A stretch of DNA of 64,000 nt from Muribaculaceae bacterium (GTDB lineage: Bacteria; Bacteroidota; Bacteroidia; Bacteroidales; Muribaculaceae). The DNA lies in contig JAFZAC010000043.1 in the NCBI GenBank assembly GCA_017548365.1, positions 1-64,000 of the forward strand, in the 5' to 3' direction. The notes beneath the pieces are model-generated. The model ran no database searches and was not told the DNA's origin. It worked only from the letters and a program-made list of their open reading frames with translations. This document shows, one piece after another, positions 52,834 through 63,054 of this stretch (positions within the stretch are counted from its first letter, which is position 1; each line of letters begins with the position of its first letter). Both the position numbers and the translations under genes were made by a program.

Positions 52834-55800
52834 TTAAACTCCAAGCAGGATGTTGTAGACTAATGTGACATCGCTCGAAGTAATAACTCCGTCGCCATCC
52901 TGGTCACCGTTAACGATACCACTCTCGTCGCCATTGAGGATAACGTTGTAGAGTAGAGTTACATCATAGGATGTCACCTCACCGTCGCCGTCCACGTCGC
53001 CGGGAATACTTGGTCCGCCAGCGAGGGTTACAACCTCTATTTTGTTGGACCAATTACCCTGCATAGGTCCATTCACAGCTTTCACGTCATAGAGATAGGT
53101 GGTGGCTGGCTGTAAATCAGTTACGGCATAACTGAGGTCGGTAATGCCAGATATGATAATCTCTCCGAAACCCTTGGAAGGCTTGTTGATGTCGCCCGAG
53201 TAGAGTTCTATTTCGGTGATGACCACGCGTTTGTTCTTGGTCGTGGTTTCAAAAGTGATGTCCTGGTCGGCAGCTGTGCAGTCAAGCACCACGGTATATT
53301 CGGCCACGTTGTTGTCGGGCACAGTTATTGTCTCGCTTGCATCGCCGCATGAAATCTTGAGCTCGCAGTTGGTGTCGGTGTTGAGTGTCTGAGCCTTGAT
53401 TCTTGCGCTCACCTTGTTATCACCACTCAGGTCAAGAGCGGGGCTGGTGAGAGAGCCGATATAGTTGCCCGTGCCTAGTCGCAGACCTCCCACAGCAGTG
53501 TAGAGCTTGCTGCCGGTCCAACCTGGATTGTCAAGATAGTTGTCGAGATTGCTGCTCACATCTTGGGCTCCAACGCTGGTGCAATTGGCGAAGGTCTCGC
53601 TAATGAGCAATGATGCATTAGGCTTGGGCATGATGCGCAGGGTGTAGGTTGCGGCACTTGGGCACAGAGTCCAGTTGGCAGTAAATCCGTTGGCCTTCAC
53701 GTCGGTTGCTGCAGTAGCGACAGGCGTCTCAATAGTGTTGAGCTGAGTCTTGAAACCAATCTCATACAGCTTGGAGAAGTCGTTGAAGATTGCCACTTTG
53801 TAAATCTTGCTTGGGTCGAGCTCGTCGGATGCCAGCACCTCTGCTGTGTTAGTGGTGGTGTTCTGCTTGGTTTGAACAGCAGTTTCACTTGGGGTGACGG
53901 TGCCGTCGTCGTTGAGGGTGCACTCATAGATGTACATCTTCAATGGATAGGTCGAGTTGCTGCGATTCACGGCCAGCTGTTTAACCTGCAAGCAGTTAGT
54001 CACGAAGAACGTCTGGCAATCCTCGCTCCAGTCAGCATATTGTCCTTCACCGCTGAAGTAGCTTGCGCTACCTAAGAACACATCGGTTGCGGTCCATGTC
54101 TCGGAGCCAGTTCTTATAGTTCCTGAGTTGGTGAACCAGTTCTGAGTGGCGTCGGCCTTTATCACACCATAGTTGGAAATTGTGAGCCAGCCACATTCAT
54201 CGTTCTCATACTCAGTGTATTTGTATAGGTCACGAATGTCGTTGGTATTCCAGCCAGCCTCGTCAATTGTCTCATATTTGGAGATGTCAAGATATGGGTC
54301 GCTGGCAGTGTTGCCTTCGTTGGCTCTACCAGTGAGCTCTACTGTTACACTCTCGGCACCCTCGCTGGCAATTACCAGTGAAGCTGAGAATCTGCCCTCG
54401 TTGACTGGGTTAAATGTTACCGCCACTTCAACAGGGGTGTCAAGACTGATGCTGCTCTGAGGAACGGCAGTTGGAATAACGGAGAAGATGCCGTTGTTGT
54501 CGTTCAGCGTCAATGTGGCATTGCCGGTAAGGAATACGCCAGTAAGGCTGATAGTCTTAGTGAGAGGGCGCGACAACGAAGTTGTGAAGTCGAGCGATGT
54601 GGGCTCAACTATGAGAGTGGGCACACGTGGACGTGCCACACCTGTTATGGGCACGGTAACAGTCTCGACATTAGCGTCGTCGCACGAGAAGGTAAGAGTT
54701 GCGTTGTTCTCGCCGCCCTGGGTGGGAGCATAGGTCACAGTGACGTCAACGCCATTGATTGCCTCCTCGGGAGTGAGTGTTGTGTGACTCACAGTGTAGG
54801 CATTATCGCCACTGATGGCTATGTTGACGTTGCTCTGGATATTGTGAGCCTTGACATGCAAAACATGGGTGTAGGTTTCACCGGCAAAGCCCTGGAAGTC
54901 GACAGTGGAAGGAGTCACCCTAATCATGCCTTCAGATGGCTGAATACCCAAGATCATAATCTGGTTGTCGTTGAAGTTGGCACCTGTGTCATCAATGAAT
55001 GCATTCAATGCGCACCAGCTGTTGCCTTCTCCACTCCAACCGAAGTTGATGTGATACTTGTTGGTACTTGAGTCGTATCCGTCAACGTTGAAGGCATGTC
55101 CTCCGGCACTGCTGGCAGTCCCCAAGAACACGATAGGACGACCCTCTATCATCTCTTCTTGAATCAGTTGCGCCCATCCGGCATCGTTGTAATTTGTCTT
55201 TTGAACCAGACGGGTTGTAGACGAATCGTAGCCGAAACCAATGAACATGTCGGCAATAATTTGAGAATCGGCAGTATATATGCCACTACCTCCAGCTTGT
55301 GGGGTGCCATACTTCATGTGCTCGGCTTGACCCACATAGCGCATCAGTGTTGCAACGGCGTTGGCTTGAGCTGTAGTGTAGCCAGTTGCGTTTTCGCTTG
55401 TGTAGTCGTCAATCATATTATCCCAATCGAAAGTCACTTCTGGCAGCGCGGGATAGGTGTAGTTAACGCTGTTCCATTGCCCAATATCAAGGGTGCCTTC
55501 ATATGCAGGAACTGGGCCTACAGGGGCTGTGGGGTACTTCCAGTAGTAGAGCACCATTGAAGCCGAGGTTGCTGGACAACCGGTATAGCACATATAGCTT
55601 GAGCCATTGTAGGTAAACTTACATTGGTTCCAGTAAGGAGCCTCTTGATCCCAAAGGGCAGTAAGCAGTGGACCATAGGTTGTGGCTTTGAGCTTGGGTG
55701 ACTTGTAGGTCATGGACTTGTCAACCTTGGCGTCGGGGTGTGTGAGCAGCCAGTCGAGCTGTTCACGATAGCCATCAAGCCATGCTTGCATATTCTTGGG

Positions 55801-56106
55801 AATGCGGTCGGGGTTTAGGGTGTTGTCACCATAGGCTAGGATTTCCTCGGCTCGGTCATCTCCCGAGACAATCACAAATGTAGTAGCCGTGTTGAAGATG
55901 TAATACACTGGAGTCTTGGCAGTCTCACCCATCTCGGCCTTGACGAGAGTGGCGTCGGTGGCTCCTAGTGTCATAATCTTGCCGGCATATACTTTTTGTG
56001 ATATATACCGCTCGGCCTTGTTCTTTGCAGTAGACACGTCGACAGGCGCTGCCATGAGTTGCGCAGCTACCATGACGAAAGTAAGAAATGATAAGAACTT
56101 TTTCAT
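52834..56106 (-). CDS. C10-family cysteine peptidase with dockerin (copy 1)
   Basis: 1090 residues. Signal peptide 1-19 (LMAAP). Propeptide of the Spi/C10 type (VDVSTAKNKAERYISQKVY; FVIVSGDDRAEEILAYGD). Streptopain-like domain: nucleophile Cys177 in YTGCPATSAS, His337 in GGHAFNVDGY and the FGWSGEGNSW segment. Three choice-of-anchor or Ig-like beta modules follow, then an Fn3-like repeat (FTANWTLCPSAATYTLRI) and a dockerin of about 57 residues with DVDGDGE and DQDGDGV calcium loops. Known C10 peptidases degrade host proteins and immune effectors. It lies 29 nt after copy 2 and probably shares its transcript. Confidence 0.92.
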   Translation of the reverse strand: MKKFLSFLTFVMVAAQLMAAPVDVSTAKNKAERYISQKVYAGKIMTLGATDATLVKAEMGETAKTPVYYIFNTATTFVIVSGDDRAEEILAYGDNTLNPDRIPKNMQAWLDGYREQLDWLLTHPDAKVDKSMTYKSPKLKATTYGPLLTALWDQEAPYWNQCKFTYNGSSYMCYTGCPATSASMVLYYWKYPTAPVGPVPAYEGTLDIGQWNSVNYTYPALPEVTFDWDNMIDDYTSENATGYTTAQANAVATLMRYVGQAEHMKYGTPQAGGSGIYTADSQIIADMFIGFGYDSSTTRLVQKTNYNDAGWAQLIQEEMIEGRPIVFLGTASSAGGHAFNVDGYDSSTNKYHINFGWSGEGNSWCALNAFIDDTGANFNDNQIMILGIQPSEGMIRVTPSTVDFQGFAGETYTHVLHVKAHNIQSNVNIAISGDNAYTVSHTTLTPEEAINGVDVTVTYAPTQGGENNATLTFSCDDANVETVTVPITGVARPRVPTLIVEPTSLDFTTSLSRPLTKTISLTGVFLTGNATLTLNDNNGIFSVIPTAVPQSSISLDTPVEVAVTFNPVNEGRFSASLVIASEGAESVTVELTGRANEGNTASDPYLDISKYETIDEAGWNTNDIRDLYKYTEYENDECGWLTISNYGVIKADATQNWFTNSGTIRTGSETWTATDVFLGSASYFSGEGQYADWSEDCQTFFVTNCLQVKQLAVNRSNSTYPLKMYIYECTLNDDGTVTPSETAVQTKQNTTTNTAEVLASDELDPSKIYKVAIFNDFSKLYEIGFKTQLNTIETPVATAATDVKANGFTANWTLCPSAATYTLRIMPKPNASLLISETFANCTSVGAQDVSSNLDNYLDNPGWTGSKLYTAVGGLRLGTGNYIGSLTSPALDLSGDNKVSARIKAQTLNTDTNCELKISCGDASETITVPDNNVAEYTVVLDCTAADQDITFETTTKNKRVVITEIELYSGDINKPSKGFGEIIISGITDLSYAVTDLQPATTYLYDVKAVNGPMQGNWSNKIEVVTLAGGPSIPGDVDGDGEVTSYDVTLLYNVILNGDESGIVNGDQDGDGVITSSDVTLVYNILLGV

Positions 56107-56135
56107 TGATGAATTTTTGTATGGTTATGTACTTA

Positions 56136-59100
56136 TTAATTTCCCAGCAGGATGTTGTAGACGAATGTAATGTCGTGGCTAGTGATTTCGCCATCGCCGT
56201 CCTGGTCGCCATAAACGATGTCGCTGTTATCGCCATTAAGAATGAGGTTGTAGAGTAGAGTGACATCATAGGAAGTCACCTCTCCGTCGCCATTCACGTC
56301 GCCAGGAACTGATGGTCCGCCATCGAGAGTTACAACCTCTATTTTGTTGGACCACCTGCTTTGCATAGTGCCGTTCACTGCCATCACGTCATAGAGATAG
56401 GTAGTGGCTGGTTGCAAGCCGGTAACGGCACAACTGAGGTCGGTGATGCCAGTGAAGATGGTCTCGTCGAAGGCTTTGGTTTGTTTGGTGATATCGCCCG
56501 AGTAAAGCTCTATTTCGGTGATTACCACGCGCTTGCCATTGACGGTGGTTTCGAATTTCACATTTTGGTCTTCGTTTGTGCAGTCAAGTACAACTGAGTA
56601 TTCGGCCACATTATTATCGGGCACGGTGATAGTTTCGCTTGCGTCGCCACACGAAATCTTGAGATCGCAGTTTGTGTCGTTGTTGAAGGTTTGAACCTTG
56701 ATTCTTGCACTCACCTTGTTGTTGGCACTCAGGTCGAGAGCAGGGCTGATGAGGGTTGATTTTGAACTGCCAGTACCCATGCGAACGCCACCAACGGCAG
56801 TGTATAGCTTGCTGCCTGTCCAACCAGCATTATCAAGATAGGTGTCAAGATTGTTGCTTATGTCGAGCGCTCCAGCGCTAGTGCAGTTGCCAAATGTCTC
56901 GGTCATGAGCAATGTGGCTGCAGGCTTGGGCACAACGCGCAGAGTATAGCTTGTGGCACTTGGCGACAAGGTCCAGTTGGCAGTGAATCCATTGGCCTTC
57001 ACTTCGGTAGCAGCTGTGGCTACTGGTATCTCTATGGTGCTGAGCGGAGTCTTGAAACCTATCTCATAGAGGTAAGAGTAGTCATTGTATATGTGAACCA
57101 TGTAAATCTTGGACGCATCGAGTTCGCTCGAAGCAATTACCTCGGTAGTGTTGTAAACAGAGCTTTGCTTGGTGTCGACAGGAGTGGTCCCCGGGGTAAG
57201 AGATCCATCGAAATTGAGCGAGCACTCATAGATGCGCATGAAGAGTGGAAATGTAGAACTTCTGTTATAGGCATACTGCTTAACTTGAGTGCAGTTGGTC
57301 ACATAGAAATACTGATGTAGGCCATTCCAGTCGGCCGCATAGCTGCTTGAATTACCGAAATAGCTATTGTCGCCGAGGAAAATGTCGGCAGCGTTCCATG
57401 AAGTACCGTAGGTGGTGGTGATATTGTTGGTGAACCAGTTTTGAGTGGAGTTGGCCATTATCACGCCATAGTTAGATACTGTGAGCCAAGCGCATCCTTC
57501 ATCTTCATACTCGGTGTATTTGTATAGGTTTTGGATGTCGCTCGCGTTCCAACCTGCATCATCGATGGTCTCATAGTTGACGATGTCGAGATATGAGTCA
57601 TTGGCAGTGCCTCCGTTGATGATTTTACCAATGAGTTGAATGGTCTTGCTCTCGGCGTTATTGCTGGCAAATGTAACTGCCGCATTGTAATCTCCCTCGA
57701 CAAGAGCGTTGAAAGTCACAGCCACAGTTATAGGAGTGTTGACATCGGTGCTACTCTGAGAGATAGCAGTTGGTGAAACGGTGAAAACTCCATTCTCGTC
57801 ATTGAGCGTCACTGTCACGTCGTCGGTCAAGAACGCACCGGTGAGGGTGAAGGTCTTGGTCAATGGCGACGAAGCAGTGGTGGCGAAGGTGAGCGATGTT
57901 GAGTCAACAAGCAGAGTGGGAACACGGGGCTTAGCCACACCGGCGATGGGAACGGTAACGGTTTCCACATCCTCGTTGGGGCAGCTCAGGGTTAGGGTCG
58001 CCTCGTTGCTGCCTGCTAGGGTAGGTGCATAGGTTACTACCACGTCATAGCCGTTGGTTGCCTGCTCTGAAGTGATAGTGGTGGTGTTAATGCTATAGAA
58101 TTCAGAACCTGTTAATTCTACAGAGATGTCGCTGTTGATATTGCAGGTTTTAACTTTCACAACCTCGGTGTAGGTTTCGCCGTCAAAGCCATCGAAGCTC
58201 ACTTCAGAAGGATTGGTAATGATTCTGCCCATTGGTGGCTGGATGCCGAGCACCATGCGTTGATTGTCGCTGAAGGTGTAACCGCGGTGGGAGAATACGT
58301 TCATGGCATACCAGCTGTTGCCGTTGCCGCTCCAACCGAAGTTCACGTGATATTTATTGAGCTTTGGGTCATATCCGTCAACATTGAAGGCGTGTCCTCC
58401 TGCGCCGCCCACGTCAACGCCACAGTACACCACTGGGCGATGGTCGATAATCTCCTCTTGCACCATCTGCGCCCATTGCTCCTCGCTATAGTCGCTTTTT
58501 CTCACAAATCGGCAAGTAGCTGCGTCATAGCCGAAGTCAATATACATATCGGCGATAACCTGAGTGTCGCTGGTGAAGATGCCACTGCCTCCGGTGCCAT
58601 ACATCATGTGCTCTTTCTGGCCCACATAGCGCATCAGGGTAGCAACTGCGGCACCCTGTTCGGTGGTGTAGTTGCCAGTATAGTCATCAATCATATTGGC
58701 CCAGTCGAATGTCACTGCCGGCAAGGCAGGATAAGTATATGTCACATCGTTCCATTCGCCGAGGCTAAGAGTGGTAGTGTAGGCGGGAATAGGACCCACT
58801 TGCTCGGTGGGATATTTCCAGTGATACAGAATCATCGATGCCGAAGTTGCAGGGCAGCCTGTATAGCACTCGTAGGTAGTGCCATTGTAAGTGAAATGGC
58901 ACAAGTCGTTGAATGGTGCGGCCTGATCCCAAATGGCAGTCAACAATGGACCAATGGAGCTGTTGCTCTTGAGCATAGGCGACTTAACGGCGGTGGGTTT
59001 CTCAACTTTCACGTCGGGGTGAGTGAGCAGCCAGTCGAGTTGTTCGCGATAGCAGTCGAGCCACGCTTGCATGTTCTCGGGAATGCGCTCAAGTTTGAGA

Positions 59101-59390
59101 GGCTTGTCGCCTATGGCGAGAATCTCCTCGGCTCGGTCATCTCCCGAGACAATCACAAATGTGGTAGCAGTGTTGAAGATGTAATAGACAGGAGATTTTG
59201 CTTTATCACCCATCTCGGTTTTGATGAGTTTAGCCTCGTTAGCTCCAGGAGCCATGTATTTACCTGCATAAACTTTTTGAGCAAGATACTGCTCGGCTTT
59301 AGACTTGGCAGTCGATACGTCAACTGGTGCCGCCATTGCAGCAACATAAGCCACAATAGCAGTAATGATAAGTAGAAGGTTTTTTTTCAT
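56136..59390 (-). CDS. C10-family cysteine peptidase with dockerin (copy 2)
   Basis: 1084 residues, same plan as copies 1 and 3: signal peptide (AAMAAP), propeptide, catalytic Cys179 in YTGCPATSAS and His333 in GGHAFNVDGY, beta modules, Fn3-like segment and C-terminal dockerin (DVNGDGE, DQDGDGE). The propeptide has an unusual extra Cys at 113 in LDCYREQ. A terminator of copy 3 lies just upstream, so its own promoter must be in the 100-nt gap; I see no good -7 box there. Copy 1 follows after 29 nt. Confidence 0.92.
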   Translation of the reverse strand: MKKNLLLIITAIVAYVAAMAAPVDVSTAKSKAEQYLAQKVYAGKYMAPGANEAKLIKTEMGDKAKSPVYYIFNTATTFVIVSGDDRAEEILAIGDKPLKLERIPENMQAWLDCYREQLDWLLTHPDVKVEKPTAVKSPMLKSNSSIGPLLTAIWDQAAPFNDLCHFTYNGTTYECYTGCPATSASMILYHWKYPTEQVGPIPAYTTTLSLGEWNDVTYTYPALPAVTFDWANMIDDYTGNYTTEQGAAVATLMRYVGQKEHMMYGTGGSGIFTSDTQVIADMYIDFGYDAATCRFVRKSDYSEEQWAQMVQEEIIDHRPVVYCGVDVGGAGGHAFNVDGYDPKLNKYHVNFGWSGNGNSWYAMNVFSHRGYTFSDNQRMVLGIQPPMGRIITNPSEVSFDGFDGETYTEVVKVKTCNINSDISVELTGSEFYSINTTTITSEQATNGYDVVVTYAPTLAGSNEATLTLSCPNEDVETVTVPIAGVAKPRVPTLLVDSTSLTFATTASSPLTKTFTLTGAFLTDDVTVTLNDENGVFTVSPTAISQSSTDVNTPITVAVTFNALVEGDYNAAVTFASNNAESKTIQLIGKIINGGTANDSYLDIVNYETIDDAGWNASDIQNLYKYTEYEDEGCAWLTVSNYGVIMANSTQNWFTNNITTTYGTSWNAADIFLGDNSYFGNSSSYAADWNGLHQYFYVTNCTQVKQYAYNRSSTFPLFMRIYECSLNFDGSLTPGTTPVDTKQSSVYNTTEVIASSELDASKIYMVHIYNDYSYLYEIGFKTPLSTIEIPVATAATEVKANGFTANWTLSPSATSYTLRVVPKPAATLLMTETFGNCTSAGALDISNNLDTYLDNAGWTGSKLYTAVGGVRMGTGSSKSTLISPALDLSANNKVSARIKVQTFNNDTNCDLKISCGDASETITVPDNNVAEYSVVLDCTNEDQNVKFETTVNGKRVVITEIELYSGDITKQTKAFDETIFTGITDLSCAVTGLQPATTYLYDVMAVNGTMQSRWSNKIEVVTLDGGPSVPGDVNGDGEVTSYDVTLLYNLILNGDNSDIVYGDQDGDGEITSHDITFVYNILLGN

Positions 59391-59422
59391 TAAGGAGGAA
59401 TTTTAAATGTTTCGGTTTTTTC

Positions 59423-59466
59423 AAAAGAGCCGCCCCCTCTTGAGATTGGGGGGAGCGGCTCTTTAA
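59423..59466 (-). terminator. Terminator after C10 peptidase copy 3
   Basis: Minus-strand AAAGAGCCGCTCCCCCC / GGGGGCGGCTCTTT stem with a short loop, then AT-rich sequence with T-runs. Confidence 0.85.
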
Positions 59467-59489
59467 AGATTATGCTTTAATGGCAATGA

Positions 59490-62400
59490 TTATTCATTAC
59501 CAAGCAATATGTTGTAGACGAATGTGATGTCGCTCGAAGTAATAGCTCCGTCGCCATCCTGATCACCGTAAACGATTCCGCTCACGTCGCCATCGAGGAG
59601 TGCGTTATAGAGTAGAGTTACATCATAGGAAGTCACTTCTCCGTCGCCGTCCACGTCGCCGGGAATACTTGGTCCGCCAGCGAGGGTTACAACCTCAATC
59701 TTGTTAGACCACTTGCCCTGCTTGTCACCGTTTACAGCCTTAACGTCATAGAGATAGGTAGTGGCTGGAAGCAGTCCAGTTACAACATAGCTCAAGTCGG
59801 TGATGCCAGTGAAGATGGTCTCATCGAAGGCCTTGGCTGGCTTGGTGATGTCGCCCGAGTAAAGCTCTATTTCAGTGATGATCACGCGCTTGCTCTTGGC
59901 GACAGTCTCAAATGTCACCTTAGTGTCGGCTGCTGTGCAATCAAGGACAATAGTGTACTCCTCAACGTTGTTGTCGGGCAGAGTTATTGTATCGCTTGCA
60001 TCGCCGCAAGAAACCTTGAGCATGCAGTCTGTGTCATTGTTGAAGGTCTTTGCCTTGATTCTGGCGCTCACCTTGTTGTCGGCGCTCAGGTCGAGAGCTG
60101 GACTGGTGAGAGCTCCTGCAGAACTACCTGTGCCCAAGCGAACGCCGCCAACAGCAGTGTAAAGCTTGCTGCCGCTCCAACCTGGATTGTCGAGATAGTT
60201 GTCAAGAGTGCTACTCACGTCTTGAGCTCCGGCGCTGGTGCACTTTGCGAATGTCTCGGTCATGAGCAATGTTGCAGCTGGCTTAGGCATCACGCGCAGA
60301 GTGTAGCTTGTAGCGCTTGGACTCATGGTCCAGTTGGCAATGAAGCCGTCGGCTTTTATCTCGGTAGCAGGAGTGGCAATAGGAGTCTCAATAGTATTGA
60401 GGTCGGTCTTGAATCCAATCTCCACAAGGTCGGGATAAGAACCACCACCATTTAATTGTACCTTATAAATCTTGCCAGCGTCAAGATTTGCCGAAGTTAT
60501 AACTCCATTACCGCTTTGTTGTGTGTCGGTTGCCGAACTAGAAGGAGCAACTGATCCATCAGCATTAAGTGAGCACTCATAGATTGCCAATGATGCGTTG
60601 GAACTTGAGTAGCTGCCTCCCTTAACCAAAGCCTTAACCTGGGTACAATTGGTCACAAAGAATGTTTGTGATCCACTACCGTAGATAGAATAAGCCTGAT
60701 TGTTGCCGAAATAAGCAGCATCACCTAAGAATATGTCGGTTGCGCTCCATGAATTGTTGTATTGCGACAGTGATGAAGTCTCAAGCCATTTCTGCTGTGT
60801 ATCGGCCTTTGACGCACCATAGTTGGACAGGGTGAGCCAAGCGCACTCTTGGTCTTCATATTCGGTGTATTTGTAAATAGTACTCATGCCACTTACGTTA
60901 GCACCTGCCTCGGTGATAGTCTCATACTGAGAGATGTCGAGGAATGGATCGGATGCAGATCCGCCATCACGAGCTCTACCCATGAGCGATACAGTCTTGG
61001 GTTCAGCACCCTCGCTAGTGAAGGTGATAGTACCGTTGAAGCTGCCCTCGGTAGGCGAGTTGAATGTTACAGCAACTTGAACAGGAGTATCTACGTTGGT
61101 GCTGTTTTGAGAAATAGCGGTTGGCGAAACAGTGAAGACACCGTTGTTGTCATTCAGAGTAACTGTAACGTCATTAGTCAAGAAAGCGCCAGTGAGAGTT
61201 ATTGTCTTAGTCATAGGCATAGACAACATTGCCGAGAAGTTAAGCGATTCAGGCTCTACAAGGAGAGTTGGAACGCGTGGCAATGCCTCACCGGTGATGG
61301 GTACTGTAACGCTCTCGACATCCTCGTCGTTGCACGAGAGAGTAATGGCGGCGTTGGTGGTGCCAGCTTGAGTTGGAGCATAGGTCACTGTAACGTTAAC
61401 GCCGTTAGCTGCCTCGGCTGGAGTGAGAGTTGTGTGGCTTATTGAGTAAACATTGTCACCAGTCAAGGCGATATCAACATTGCTCTCAAGGTTGCGAGCT
61501 TGAACTTTCACTATTTGGGTGTAGGTTTCGCCTGCGAAGCCATTGAAGTTGACTTCCGAAGGATTAGCCTTAATCATACCCATAGGTGGCTGAATACCGA
61601 TAACCATTTGCTGATCGCTGTTGAAGGTGTAGCTACCGCCGCTGTCGGAGAAGGCATTCATTGCACACCATTGGTTGCCATCGCCACTCCAACCGAAGTT
61701 GATGTGATATTTATTGGTGCTTGAATTATATCCGTCAACGTTGAAGGCATGACCTCCTGCGCCGTAGTCAACGGCCATGAACACAACAGGACGGCCCTCA
61801 GCAATTTCTTCTTGAAGAAGTTGTGCCCAAGCAGTTTCGGAATATTCTGACTTGTGAACCAAATGTGTTGTTGCATCGTCATAGCCAAATCCAATGAACA
61901 TGTCGGCAACAATTTGTGCTTCGGAAGTATAGATACCGCTACCTGAGACTCCGTACATCATGTGCTCGGCCTGACCCACATAGCGCATCAGTGTAGCTAC
62001 TGCAGTAGCCTGCTCACTGGTGTAGGGCTCGTTTTGAGTATTACCATTTTCATCATACCAAGTGCCATATCTGTCTTTCATGTTGTCCCAGTCAAAAGTG
62101 GTAGCGGGAAGAGAGGGGTAAGTGAAGCTTACTTGATTGCCCCAGTAACCACCGCCAATGTCAAGGGTCGAGGAGTAAGCGGGAAGAGGACCAACAGGCT
62201 CTGTTGGGTATTTCCAGAAGTAAAGCACCATCGAAGCCGAAGTTGCAGGGCAACCTGTCAAGCAGGTGTATGTGGTACCGCTATAAGTAAACTTACATAG
62301 GTTGTTATATGGAGCTTCCTGATCCCAGAGGGCTGTCATCAATGGACCTGTGACAGTGTTTACAAGGTTACGAGACTTAACGGTAGTGGGTTTCTCTACT

Positions 62401-62780
62401 TTCGCGTCGGGGTGAGTGAGAAGCCAGTCAAGCTGCTCCTTGTAGTTGTCAAGCCATGCCTGCATGTTCTTGGGGATGCGCTTAAGCAAGAGAGGCTTGT
62501 CGCCATAAGCAAGAATCTCCTCGGCACGGTCGTCACCCGAAACAATCACGAATGTTGTTGCCGTGTTGAAGATGTAGTACACTGGAGTCTGGGCTTTATC
62601 ACCCATCTCGGTTTTGATTAGAGTTGCCTCTGTGGCTCCAGGAGCCATGGATTTGCCGACATACACTTTCTGTGCAAGGTATTGCTCGGCCTTTGTCTTC
62701 GCTGTTGATGGGTCAACAGGCGCTGCCGACAGCTGTAATGCAACAGCCATCACAGTGAGTAGAGATAAAAACTTTTTCAT
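59490..62780 (-). CDS. C10-family cysteine peptidase with dockerin (copy 3)
   Basis: 1096 residues. Signal peptide (QLSAAP), propeptide, catalytic Cys177 in LTGCPATSAS and His344 in GGHAFNVDGY. It differs from the others by an insert after residue 235 (DRYGTWYDENGNTQNEPYTS). Dockerin with DVDGDGE and DQDGDGA. Promoter box TAACTTTG at 62859-62866 and terminator at 59423-59466 make it its own unit. Confidence 0.92.
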   Translation of the reverse strand: MKKFLSLLTVMAVALQLSAAPVDPSTAKTKAEQYLAQKVYVGKSMAPGATEATLIKTEMGDKAQTPVYYIFNTATTFVIVSGDDRAEEILAYGDKPLLLKRIPKNMQAWLDNYKEQLDWLLTHPDAKVEKPTTVKSRNLVNTVTGPLMTALWDQEAPYNNLCKFTYSGTTYTCLTGCPATSASMVLYFWKYPTEPVGPLPAYSSTLDIGGGYWGNQVSFTYPSLPATTFDWDNMKDRYGTWYDENGNTQNEPYTSEQATAVATLMRYVGQAEHMMYGVSGSGIYTSEAQIVADMFIGFGYDDATTHLVHKSEYSETAWAQLLQEEIAEGRPVVFMAVDYGAGGHAFNVDGYNSSTNKYHINFGWSGDGNQWCAMNAFSDSGGSYTFNSDQQMVIGIQPPMGMIKANPSEVNFNGFAGETYTQIVKVQARNLESNVDIALTGDNVYSISHTTLTPAEAANGVNVTVTYAPTQAGTTNAAITLSCNDEDVESVTVPITGEALPRVPTLLVEPESLNFSAMLSMPMTKTITLTGAFLTNDVTVTLNDNNGVFTVSPTAISQNSTNVDTPVQVAVTFNSPTEGSFNGTITFTSEGAEPKTVSLMGRARDGGSASDPFLDISQYETITEAGANVSGMSTIYKYTEYEDQECAWLTLSNYGASKADTQQKWLETSSLSQYNNSWSATDIFLGDAAYFGNNQAYSIYGSGSQTFFVTNCTQVKALVKGGSYSSSNASLAIYECSLNADGSVAPSSSATDTQQSGNGVITSANLDAGKIYKVQLNGGGSYPDLVEIGFKTDLNTIETPIATPATEIKADGFIANWTMSPSATSYTLRVMPKPAATLLMTETFAKCTSAGAQDVSSTLDNYLDNPGWSGSKLYTAVGGVRLGTGSSAGALTSPALDLSADNKVSARIKAKTFNNDTDCMLKVSCGDASDTITLPDNNVEEYTIVLDCTAADTKVTFETVAKSKRVIITEIELYSGDITKPAKAFDETIFTGITDLSYVVTGLLPATTYLYDVKAVNGDKQGKWSNKIEVVTLAGGPSIPGDVDGDGEVTSYDVTLLYNALLDGDVSGIVYGDQDGDGAITSSDITFVYNILLGNE

Positions 62781-62858
62781 AGATAAATGTATATTAATAA
62801 CTTGGTATTATAGTCGTGTTTTTTTAGTAATAGTTGTTTTATTCTTTTAAAAAGCCCT

Positions 62859-62866
62859 CAAAGTTA
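62859..62866 (-). promoter_or_regulatory. -7 box of C10 peptidase copy 3
   Basis: TAACTTTG on the minus strand, about 80 nt before the start at 62780. Confidence 0.65.
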
Positions 62867-62959
62867 TAAAAAATCTTTTTCTGAGCCAATGTTTTGTAAA
62901 AATATTTATTGTTTTTTTGCTGTTAAGCGTTAATATACAAATGTTCATTATGTGAAAGA

Positions 62960-62996
62960 TGAAAAATGCCGCTCCCAAATTTTGGGAGCGACACTT
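62960..62996 (-). terminator. Terminator of the partial dockerin protein gene
   Basis: Stem CGCTCCCAAA / TTTGGGAGCG on the minus strand with a T-rich tail (ATTTTT), 60 nt after the stop at 63055. Confidence 0.85.
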
Positions 62997-63054
62997 TTAT
63001 TGTGCTTCAATGATATTGAGTTACACCATTGAATATTGTGTCGTTGTTTTATTC

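Noticed and set aside
59392..59470. Tiny plus-strand ORF with an AGGAGG sequence in front
   Set aside because: Its 19 codons cover a terminator hairpin of the opposite-strand gene; Bacteroidales make little use of strong Shine-Dalgarno sites, so this is probably chance.
52834..62780. Por-type (T9SS) sorting domain on the C10 peptidases
   Set aside because: The C-termini are dockerin modules with DxDGDG loops; no typical C-terminal beta sorting domain follows them.
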